Assembly (NCBI GenBank): GCA_013398955.1
Contig: VWPU01004872.1
Span: forward strand, 124,001-188,000
Length of the DNA stretch: 64,000 nucleotides
DNA from: Callaeas wilsoni
Lineage: Eukaryota > Chordata > Aves > Passeriformes > Callaeidae
Direction of reading: 5' to 3'
This document shows positions 25,377 to 34,400 of this stretch, piece by piece (position 1 is the first letter of the stretch; every line of letters begins with the position of its first letter). A program made the translations under genes and the position numbers. The notes beneath the pieces are model-generated. The model did not search any database. It had not been told where the DNA came from and worked only from the letters and a program-made list of their open reading frames with translations.

Positions 25377-25443
25377 GTGCCAGTTCTACAGATTCAGAGA
25401 GTGAAAGTTTAATTTTCAAATTAAGATCTGGAGCTATGCCACA
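25377..25443 (+). CDS. PALLD: Palladin exon: Ser-rich linker after Ig1
   Basis: A 67-nt internal exon. Its first two bases complete the Gly codon of the previous exon and its last two begin a Gln codon. It encodes ASSTDSESESLIFKLRSG then AMP, matching the acidic and serine-rich linker that follows Ig1 in vertebrate palladin. It holds the first ATG in the palladin frame (25436-25438) downstream of the candidate alternative first exon. Flanks are TTTTCCAG|GTG and CCACA|GTAAGT. The run of Ser and Glu residues looks like a casein-kinase-type phosphorylation stretch, which is an inference only. Confidence 0.95.
25436..25438 (+). other. PALLD: Candidate translation start of a palladin isoform lacking Ig1
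   Basis: This ATG (codon Met of AMPQ) is the first palladin-frame start for any transcript that begins at the candidate exon ending at 3103. The context GGAGCTATGCC has a purine (G) at -3 but C at +4, so it is of moderate strength. A protein starting here would keep the linker, Ig2 and everything downstream but lose Ig1. A roughly 140-kDa palladin lacking Ig1 is known in mammals. That it starts at this Met is my inference. Confidence 0.4.
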
Positions 25444-26043
25444 GTAAGTGTGTAAAGCAGTACCAACATTGTGTAAATGTTCTTAATAAGGGATACTGGA
25501 AAATCTTTGGTAGTTTTACAATCTGAATAAGCATCCGGGGTACACTTGTGTATGTCTTGCCTTTTCTATTTCTCTTATGTGATAGAAATTATTACTATAT
25601 TATATTATTAGTATTATAATTGTAGATTGTATTGTATTAATGCACTTGTTCTATTAGAGAAGGCTGGCCTTACCCTGACAACGTATTTGTTGATAACAAC
25701 TTTTCATATTCAGAAGTAAGTTCAAGTTAACCAAGTTTTCATTTGTAATCACCCAATCCAGTGCCTCCAAAGAAATATGTAGAGGACTAGAATTAAAGAA
25801 GCAAAATACATTTTAGTTTCATCTTAAATCAGTACTTTATTGTATGAGGAAGTGTAAATTAGCCAAAGGTTGTGCTCTACTCAAGCCTCATCCATCATGT
25901 TGATCTTCATCATTCATGTTGATCTTTTCAGTTGATAATGGCATATTTAAATATGTAGAAAGTACAAGCTGACTTATGTATTAAAAACAAACACATTCTC
26001 ACTTCAAATCCTATAAAGCACTTTGTGGATTTTTCTTTTTTAG
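25444..26043 (+). other. PALLD: PALLD intron (600 bp) with a short 19-bp tandem repeat
   Basis: Intron from GTAAGT to TTCTTTTTTAG. It has an AT-rich patch around 25590-25630. It also has a 19-bp unit starting CATGTTGATCTTCATCATT at 25896-25914, whose first 12 bases repeat immediately at 25915-25926. Nothing else was recognised. Confidence 0.85.
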
Positions 26044-26149
26044 GGCCCAAAAGAAAACCACTTCTGTTTCCTTGACAATAGGATCTTCTACACCAAGATC
26101 TGGAGTGACCACAGCTGTAATTCAACCTATCTCTGTGCCCAGTCAGCAG
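26044..26149 (+). CDS. PALLD: Palladin exon: Ser/Thr-rich linker between Ig1 and Ig2
   Basis: A 106-nt exon whose first base completes the Gln codon of the previous exon; it ends in phase 0. It encodes AQKKTTSVSLTIGSSTP, then RSGVTTAVIQPISVPSQQ, closely matching the conserved linker of vertebrate palladin between Ig1 and Ig2. It is basic at the start and then rich in Ser, Thr and Val, with no globular domain, so probably a flexible spacer. Flanks are TTTTTTAG|GGCC and CAGCAG|GTATTT; the donor is weak beyond GTA. In the antisense frame there is a spurious open frame with no support. Confidence 0.95.
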
Positions 26150-27109
26150 GTATTTTTAGACACCAATTTTTAAATTAGTAAAATTGTTTCAAACTTTCTT
26201 CCAAGATTTGCAACTCCTGAAAAACTCTGTCATTTTGAGGAATTATATTGTTAAACTATTAATTTACATCCCTTTATTAAGAATTATGATTTTTAAAAAT
26301 TAAGTATGTATCCACTGAATGGGACATAAAAGTAAATATGCATATGGATTCTTACACTATGTGTGTCAACACAGCATGTGAGCAGCAGACAGATGTGGTG
26401 ATGATGAAAATTGCAGAGTTTATCACTTAATAGTGACTTGTTCTGGTCCCAAAAGAATGTACTACAAATGAATGCCTGCAATAACTTTTAGCAAAAGTTT
26501 TAAATTTTGTTATTAAATTTAATATTGCTGTCATTTCTTTGGGCCTTTTAGAGAAAAATAAATTTTGCTATCTAGATGTTAAATATAGAAAATTATTGTT
26601 CATTTATTTGTACTAAGTCTTTAATGCCACTGTGGCTGACTTAGAGTTTACATATAAATCGTAAAACACAAACAAAATAAAAATCTCTGGCAGCCTGTAC
26701 ATGGTCAATTCTTTTCCTTTCCTTAGGGTAACCTTGATAAGCTTCTAGGTACCTGAATTTATTTATCACTGCATCAGTGAAGGGATGTAGTAGCAGGAGA
26801 AGCAAAATCACTTCAGTGCAAAGGATTTACTTGAACCATGTTAACAAGAGTCAAATTCTCAAAATACTTTTAGGCAAAGACACTTGGATACAAAATTCTC
26901 GTTGGAAGTATAGAAGCCTTCGAAGCTTGTATTTTGATTTCAGAAATATAATAAATGTGAAATAGTGATGTCTCCCAAGAAGTATGGTAGAAAGAGAACA
27001 CCATAGTAAGATTGCCCATGTGAGAGTTTGCATAATGCCTATACAGGGAGGCCATATCATTGAAACTAGTATTCTTTCCATTTTATGGCATTGTTGCATT
27101 GCTTTTCAG
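26150..27109 (+). other. PALLD: PALLD intron (960 bp)
   Basis: AT-rich intron from GTATTT to TTGCTTTTCAG. The short frames on both strands carry no recognisable protein and I see no repeat element. Confidence 0.85.
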
Positions 27110-27184
27110 GTTCAAAGCCCTACTTCATACCTGCACCATCTGGATGGACCCAAGCCTATCTATTCTGCACCTATTTTTACAAAG
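27110..27184 (+). CDS. PALLD: Palladin exon: 25-residue linker leading into Ig2
   Basis: A 75-nt exon of exactly 25 codons, phase 0 at both ends, encoding VQSPTSYLHHLDGPKPIYS then APIFTK. It matches the segment just before Ig2 in palladin; the last residues (PIFTK) form the start of the A strand of Ig2. Compared with the human protein as I remember it, the middle (HHLDGPKPIYS) is more diverged than the ends. Being symmetric, it can be skipped without a frameshift. Flanks are CTTTTCAG|GTT and ACAAAG|GTATGT. Confidence 0.95.
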
Positions 27185-29773
27185 GTATGTTTTATCCATC
27201 ATGATTTTTATATCATACTCTTATAGTTTAAAAGAAAATATCAAAATTATGTATCCTAATGCAGGAAGGTTTGATCACGTTCAAACTTTTAAGTATCAAT
27301 GACTTGCTAAGAAAATACTTCTCCACTGCAACAATGAAGGTCTTATGCATTCTACTAGTGGATTTACATGAATATTCTGTATGAATTTGTCTTATGCCCA
27401 TGACTGTTCTCCATTAATAAATCTTTGTAAAATATAGCAAGGTAAGTGCCAATTACATATAATAGTCTTGACAAAGCCTCATTCACAATAATTTATCTAC
27501 TGACAAGAATAAATAACACAGGCTTTTTAACTCTGATGTAGAAAAAAAAATTGTAAGGTAAAAATCATAGAATCACTTACGTTGGAAAAGACCTTTAAGA
27601 CCACCAAGTCCAACCATTAACCCAACACTGCCAAGCCCACTGCTAAACCATGTTGATAAATGCCACATCTACAAGTCTCTTAAATACCTCTAGGGATGGT
27701 GATTCAACCGCTTCCCTAGGCAGCCAGTACTTGGCAACTCTTTCTGTGAAAACAATTTTCCCAATATCCAATCTAAACGTCCCCTGTCACACCCTGAGGC
27801 CATTTCCTCTTGTCCAATTGCGTGTTACTTGTGAGAAGACCCCAATCTCCACTTCATTACAAATTCCTTTCAGGTAGTTGTAGAGAGCAATAATATCCCC
27901 CCAAGCCTCTGTTTCTCATGACTAAACAACCCCAGTTCTCTCAGCTGTTCCTCATAGGATTTGTGCTCTAAACCCTTCACCAGCTTTGTTACTCTTCTTC
28001 AGACATGCTCCAGCCCCTCAATGTTTTTCCTGAGGGGCCCAAAACTGAACATGGGATGCGAGGTGCAGCCTCACCAATGCTGAGTACAAGATCCAGTACT
28101 TTCTCTAGTCCTGATGATGATACTCTTTCTGATACATGGACTTTTTAAAAGAGAAATTTCTATTCAGAAAACTGTATTCAGTATTTCTTAGGCAATTACT
28201 TAAGCCAATATTTATCTTCACGTTCATCCCAAATCAAAGCTAAGAACTGGGAACTAGGTAGCTGCAAAAGCGATGGCATAATTCCCAAATCTATAAAATA
28301 CAACTTCAATTGAAAATATTATTTCATTGTGCCTCAAACAATGATTTCCATAGTAATAATTATTATTTAATCACTACTTGTTGAAGCCAAAATGAGGTAT
28401 TTCTGGTTATTGCTTAGGAAAGCATTTGATTAAAAATTAATATGGAACAGCAAATAGTTTTGCCTAGAGATAAGAGTAAGAGTAAGCAGGAGTAAGCCCT
28501 GCTCTCTACAGCTGTCTAGCTTGGCTCCATCATATTCCTGTCTCATGTCAAGAAAGGTCTGATTCTGTCCCTCATAATTTTGCACCCATACTGCAGGTGT
28601 CACAGGGGGATGAATAGTGAAGGTGCAAGAGATTAGAGAATGCAATTACTGCAAGGTTGGGAGTCAGACAAGTAAGACTGGGAAACAGGAGAAGTTCATC
28701 CCCCTACTAGAAACTACCAAAGCAATCAAAACTCTGCTCTTTCTTCCTAATGCTCATATCTTTTGTCTCTGAAATTCGTTATTAACTGGCTTAAGACACT
28801 TGGGACATACCAAACCAAAAAAGCTAATTACAGAAGAAACAAACCAGAGATGAACAACAAAATATATACTTAATCCACCTTCCTGACATAAATTTCTCTC
28901 CATGCAAAGTTCAGGGAGTAACTCATAGATTTTTAGGTTTCCATGTAACAAAATTCTTACGTATTTGGTTAACTAGAGATCTATGAATAGAAACTAGGAA
29001 CAACTCTGAGCTTAGACCTAATTTCCAGTGCTTTGCTGCATTAAGGTCTAAAACTTTGTCAATAAATTGCAAAGGAAATGAGACAGTCACTGCAGAGTAA
29101 AAAAGGCTCTTTTATTTATAATCTTAAAATAGATAACAAAGGTAAAAATAGTGGCTATCACCTGTCAGTTTTGTTACCTAAAATATTGTATTTCCCTCTC
29201 GCTGCAGCTCTTCATTAAAGATCTAGACTTTTCCTAAATTTTTCACATATGTACGAGGATTTATTACAGCCAGAGTACTGCCTCAGAAGCTATCCATACA
29301 CTAATTAATATATCCTAATCATATTGGTGTCATCTAATTTTGCTTTGTTTGTTATATACGGCTCAGATGAAAAGCAACTCCACCTTTTGGAGCTGGACCC
29401 AAAAGCAGCTCAGCTACTCTCTCAGGATTAAGTTGATCAATGTGTAGTTAGTTCCAGAATTTTCATTTCAGTTTGTGGAAGAAGAATAAAAATGGAAAAC
29501 TCAAACTGCAGTGATCTGCTTATGTTAATTTGAGGAATTAAATACTTCTACACCTTTCCCACCTTTGGTCTTTTTAAGAATGCATTTGTAAATAACCTAT
29601 TCAATAATTTTTAACTATATAGGTGTATTAAATTCAATCAGAATGAAAGAAAATATCTATTGCAAAAATGTAATGACATGATAAAATAAAGTTGAATTAC
29701 AAAAGGAAGAAAAGACTATTTTTAAGAATGTAAAATGCTTCTGGTTTATTTGAATTGTGATGTTTTATTTCAG
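27185..29773 (+). other. PALLD: PALLD intron (2.6 kb) containing a CR1
   Basis: Intron from GTATGT to TTTTATTTCAG. About 580 bp are a CR1 fragment (27563-28140). The rest is AT-rich sequence in which I see no further exon or element. Confidence 0.9.
27563..28140 (-). mobile_element. 5'-truncated CR1 LINE fragment
   Basis: It begins AATCATAGAATCACTTACGTTGG and continues with the blocks typical of avian CR1 3' sequence read in reverse: AAGACCACCAAGTCCAACC, CATTTCCTCTTGTCC, CAGCTGTTCCTCATAGGA and CTCCAGCCCCTCAATG. The orientation is minus, antisense to palladin. It contains 3' untranslated sequence and the very end of the pol region only. Its subfamily differs from the copy at 21.5 kb (the TTAACCCAACACTGCCAAGCCC block). 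The right limit is approximate. Confidence 0.9.
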
Positions 29774-29915
29774 GAGCTACAAAATGCCACAGCATCTGAA
29801 GGACAAGTCGTGGTATTGGAATGCAGGGTCAGAGGACCCCCTCCCATTCATGTTAAGTGGTTTCGACAGGGCATTGAAATTCAAGATTCTCCAGACTTCA
29901 GAATTCTCCAAAAAA
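29774..29915 (+). CDS. PALLD: Palladin exon: first part of Ig-like domain 2
   Basis: A 142-nt exon starting in phase 0 and ending after the first base of a Lys codon. It encodes ELQNATASEGQVVVLECRV, RGPPPIHVKWFRQGIEIQDS and PDFRILQK. This is the N-terminal half of the palladin Ig2 I-set domain. The first disulphide-position Cys is at 29822-29824, the core Trp at 29858-29860, and the PDFRILQ D strand follows. Flanks are TTTATTTCAG|GAG and CAAAAAA|GTAAGG. The splice donor is followed after only nine bases by a retroviral LTR in antisense orientation, so almost all of the native sequence downstream of this donor has been displaced. Confidence 0.96.
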
Positions 29916-29924
29916 GTAAGGCAA

Positions 29925-30481
29925 TGTCCTGGTTTAACTTCAGCCGGCAGTTGATAACCACACAGATCCTCATTCACTCTTCCCCAGTGTGCTGGGGAAG
30001 TGAATTGGAAAAGTAAGAGTGAGAAAACTCGTGGGTTGAGATACAGTTTGATAGGGAAAGCAAAAGCCTCAGAAGCAAAGTAAAACAAGAAATCTTTTCA
30101 TCCCTTCCCATGGACAGGCAGGTGTTTAGCCATTCTGAGGAAAGAAAAGTTCCATCACCTCTAAGTTCCTTGGGAAGACAAACACCCTAACTCTGGATGT
30201 TACCCCTTCCTTCTTCACCCAGATCTGTATACTGAGCATGATGTCATATGGTAGGGAGTATCACTTTGATCAGTGCAGTTTGTTTGTCCTGGCTATGTTC
30301 TCTCCCAATTCTTTGTGCATCCCCAGCCTCTTCACTATCAGAAAGATACAAGTAGCAGCAAAGGCCTTTATAAAAAAAAAATATCTGTATTACCAACACT
30401 GTTTTAAGCACAGATCTTAAACACAGTCCCATACCAGCTACTGTGAAGAAAATTAACTCTATCCCATTTAAAACCAAGACA
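29925..30481 (-). mobile_element. LTR (557 bp) of an avian ERVL-type retrovirus, 3' LTR
   Basis: On the minus strand the element runs from TGTCTTGG (30481) to CCAGGACA (29925): TG...CA ends with short, nearly perfect inverted termini (one mismatch in eight). The start (GGATAGAGTTAATTTTCTTC) and the end (ATCTCAACCCACGAGTTTTC, then AGCCGGC-like sequence) match a widespread neoavian LTR as I remember it. A purine-rich tract directly upstream of the LTR in its own sense (30482-30500) looks like a polypurine tract, so this is a 3' LTR with internal sequence attached, not a solo LTR. The five bases on each side do not match, consistent with a truncated insertion. It is antisense to palladin. Confidence 0.85.
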
Positions 30482-31230
30482 TTTTCTACCTCTTTATTCC
30501 ATATCATTTATGTCATGCTCAGGTCCCACACTAACCAATAGATCCTCATGAACCACCACCCCACTTCTCATCCTTTGATCTAATACACAGATATCATTCC
30601 CTTAGTCTATGCATCATCCGTGTAAAATTTTGCAAAACCTACTTTGAGTTCAGTTAGTCCATGTCTTTGGGCTCCATCTGTTATGATGGTACTCAGGACA
30701 GGAGAGGTGGTGTGTTGCATAGACTTACTGAGCACCGAAGCCAGCCCAGGCCAGGTCACCACTGCCCTTGCACTGCTATTTGTGAGGGCTTCTCCTCAAT
30801 TGTTTCATGTTGTTCCTGGTATAGTAATTCCTATAACATGCAACCCAAATCACTAGTTACCATTTAAATGTATTGCCATTACAATCTTCACCCATCATCC
30901 CATTGGATTCTAGCATTGGGTTTAACATTGCAATTAACTCCTCTCCTTGTTTCTAGCCTGGCTAGCAACAAGAGGTTCTAGCTATCTTCATCTCAGTCAA
31001 TTCCAGATGTACTGGACACTACTCCAAGTGAAAGCCAACTTGGCCTGCACTCTGCTGCCAAAGAGATTGAGAAAAACACATTAGTGACACCAGTTGTGGC
31101 ATCCCACTTGGCTGCATTTGACTTCAGTTCATATTGAAGTTCTAGCACATCAGCCAAAACCAGCTCAGGCAGTAATCTGAAGTGACTACTTTTAATATAT
31201 GATGGTAAAAGATCATGGAATTAGTCTGTC
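30482..31230 (-). mobile_element. Internally deleted ERVL internal region with reverse transcriptase remnant
   Basis: Next to the LTR lies a purine-rich tract and several hundred bases of presumed env-less 3' internal sequence (about 30500-31000). From about 31020 to 31200 the minus-strand translation contains blocks such as VLELQYELKS and NVFFSISLAAECR, which I recognise as the region around motif A of an ERVL reverse transcriptase. The position of the catalytic Asp reads Gly, and there are frame changes, so it is inactive. Sequence directly after motif A does not continue as pol, showing a large internal deletion. No 5' LTR, gag or integrase is visible. The upper limit is uncertain. Confidence 0.7.
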
Positions 31231-31470
31231 AGGATTCAGTTTTGGACAGAGTCCTTTCCTCTTCCGATTTCAGTGCTAATGGCTAGAGATAACTGAACTG
31301 TTGCTACTGACAAACAATTTAAATCTTGATTTTTGTAATGTCTGCACAAGTTCTCTACTTATTCACAGTATTTCATTATAATATGTTCATTCAGTACACT
31401 GATATTTATTAATGTACTCTCTAATATAATTTTTCTTGTTTGTTTCCCCTCCTCGTGATGTGATATGCAG

Positions 31471-31494
31471 AGCCCCGATCTGCAACTGAACCTG
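31471..31494 (+). CDS. PALLD: Palladin 24-nt microexon within Ig2
   Basis: AGCCCCGATCTGCAACTGAA plus CCTG, between ATATGCAG and GTAAGA. With the A from the previous exon it reads K-PRSATEP and passes a G to the next exon (E). This matches KPRSTAEPE of human palladin as I remember it, in the loop between the D and E strands of Ig2. Both junctions are phase 1, so the exon can be included or skipped without frameshift. It is far too short for ORF finding and was located from the protein family and the splice sites. The intron before it is mostly ERV sequence; the intron after it is 8.4 kb. Confidence 0.93.
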
Positions 31495-34400
31495 GTAAGA
31501 ATCATATGAAAAAATAATCTTTTGATTTGCTAGTTCCTTGAGTTTGTACTGAAGCCATAAATAGAAAAGTGTTTCTGCTGAACATTCGTAAATTGAAACC
31601 CCCTTAAAGACAATGCTACTTTATCACACCTCCCATACTGTACTCTGTCCTTTACATCAATTCCTTTATTAGTTAAACAGTAAATTCCATTTAGACCAGC
31701 AAGGAGTCTCACAGCTTAAACTTTGAAGCAAACTTCATTCTCAGAAATGCTATTGAGGGAAAAAGGATAAGTCCCACAAAATTCCATTGCCCAAATGATG
31801 CTCATAAGAATTGCATAACACCCAACCACTAAGTGCTACTTTTACCAATCCAGCTTGGCAGATGTGTCTTAAACACAAGGAAAACCTGACCCTAAAAAAA
31901 AAAAAAAAAGGGAGGGGAGGACGGGCACTGACTGAATTTTTCTAGCCTGATCACCAAAGGCCTAGATTTCAACAAGTAAAAACTTGTTCTTCGAGCTGCA
32001 GGTTTTCTCTGTCTGCTTCATTTTCCCATTATATATCATTATGTACTTGGGGATATTCTTGAATAGTAAGTGGATGCTAAAAGACTGAGAATTGTCTTTA
32101 ATGTTTCTAAGTCAAATACGTGGAAGAGAAAACAACAATACAGTCTGAACTTTGCTTTAAGAGGGTGGCCAGTTGTGCTTGAATATTCTTGAATTTGGAG
32201 AGAGTTCGAATTATGACATTGGAAAAAAACAGAAAAGTTTTCTATCTAGGATCTGGGTATTTCCAAAGAGTGTCCCTGAAGGATGTTAGCAAGGGGGGGA
32301 TGTTTTAAGCTCTGAGGGGCTGAACTGACAGACAGGACAGACCAGGCAGCTGAGACACATTTGTCAAGTAGCACTGTGACTATGAGGATACAGACTAGGA
32401 AAAATGCAGCTTTCCTTTAGTTTTCATGGAAATGAGAGTAAGGAAAGAAGGAAAAATCTTTTCTTTGTCAGCTATTCGCTAATTTTGTTGCTACTTCACA
32501 AAATTGTTATATACTTATTTTGCCTCATGTCCATTATACACAGAGATTGCACACACACACATGTGCATGCTCTGTCCTAACAGCTGATACCGTTAATCAT
32601 GGTGTGCAGCATCATCAACACTAGTTTTACCTGATGCCCTGAATATGTGTGACTGAATGATTTGATTTGTGGAAGCTTGAAATGTGAGCCATGTGAAGGA
32701 AAGAAAAGTATCAGAAAGCCAAATTAACCTGTAATGAGGAATTAAAACGTGTTCAAGTGATAACAATGGGCTATAAGTATTTTATAATCATAACACAAAA
32801 TTTAAGGCTTAAATATTTTAAGTTAGGGTACAAAACAGTTTGAAGAGAGTTTTAATGTCATATCAAGCCTTTGGATATGAAAATAAATAAAGGACAAGAG
32901 GTTTGTGTTGAAATATGTTTAATTCTGTATCTTTCTTAGAACATTCTCCTGTAATTTATATTACAGTATAAATCTCCTACTTTAGCTGTTTTCTTGATAG
33001 CTTAAAAAGAAAAAATAATCTGATCAATAGGTTGACTTTTTTTCCCTCTTCTCAGAGGAACATTTCTCCGTCAAAGTAGCAAAATCTTCTCTAGTTTTAA
33101 TCTACCAACATTATCAGGATCATACCTACTATACCTGGCTCATTCTTACTAGAAGCTTCTTTTCTACAAAATCATTTGAATTGTGTTCTATTCGTCCTTT
33201 AACATGATAGTATCTGAAAGGGGTGAAATTTTATACAAAAGTTTCTAAGAAGTACAAATTTGCCAGCCTATCTTAGAGTTTTTAATATCCAATTTAAGAC
33301 TGTTCTGTCAAAACTCACATTAATATTTGCTTAGTTTTGGTAATTTTTTTCTTTTTGCCCTTTCACCCTCTTTAGTAAACCTAATGTGTATTATGCTAGA
33401 TGAGCTAAATATTTTAGAGTAGGAATGCAGCATTATCTAGTATAAAGGAGCAGCACTTCTTTGCGAGAAAGAAAAGGTTTCCTTTGTGGGAATAGTTGAG
33501 TACAAAGGAAATCATATGTTATGTTTCTTGCTAGAAGATTTTTTTCACCAAAAACTAATTTTCATATTGTTAGTTGCAAGTATGTGTAGCCTCTCTGACA
33601 GTTATTGCTGTGGAAGAAGTAAAATTGTTGATATTGGTCCACAAAACTATCAACTTGCTTTCATAACTGCTACCTGAAATAGGAAATAGAAGGTGAGATT
33701 CTGAGTCCAAAGAGATCATCACTTTGCAAGCCCTCTCACATATCTGCACTGTCCTGTTGAAAGTGCTGAATATTTTCCTTCCCATTTCTGGGTAGCTTGC
33801 AGACCCTGAGAGAAGATACCTGAAGCCTTCTAAAGGGTACTGGGGAATGGATTCTTCCATGAAAGGTGCATTTCTTGAGTCTTCCCAAGTACAGAAAAGT
33901 TATTTCATGTCAAGGCATCTCATACCATTCTCAAGGGAGTTGGAAAGACAAGAATAGGAAGACATCACAAAACAGTTTTGGTATCTGTATTGTTGCAGTT
34001 TTATAGACATAACAGTAGTGAATGCCTGACTGCAGTCTGGCTGGTTTGTTGTTGGATTTTTTCATGCTTGTAATTATGTTGCAATATATATTTATATATA
34101 TAAGCACCTTCTTGCGCTTTCACTCTGTGGAAGAACTTCAGTTTGGTATTTTGTTCTCCCTGGATTCATTGATCTAAGTACTATACTATCCCTTAAGATT
34201 TGTGCACTTATCTTTTCCTACTAAGCCCTATTAAATAATGTAGTGTCTTAAATAGTGCAGTGTCTTACTCACTACAAAAATTAATGACAGTACACTTACT
34301 GGCTTATTTGTGTAGGAATTGACACTGTGCATGCAAAAGGAATGTAAATAAAGTTTGGGCAAAATGTAAATATTTCCTTTTGCCATAAATAATGAGCAAT

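Larger units (their letters stand above)
29916..31470 (+). other. PALLD: PALLD intron (1.56 kb), mostly ERV sequence
   Basis: Intron from GTAAGG to TGATATGCAG. More than four fifths of it (29925 to about 31230) is an antisense ERVL fragment. Only nine bases of native intron remain on the donor side and about 240 bases on the acceptor side. Confidence 0.85.

Noticed and set aside
29735..30016. Open frame running from the Ig2 exon through the donor into the LTR
   Set aside because: The match to palladin stops at 29915, where GTAAGG follows. The continuation is LTR sequence and the exon joins the microexon at 31471 in frame.
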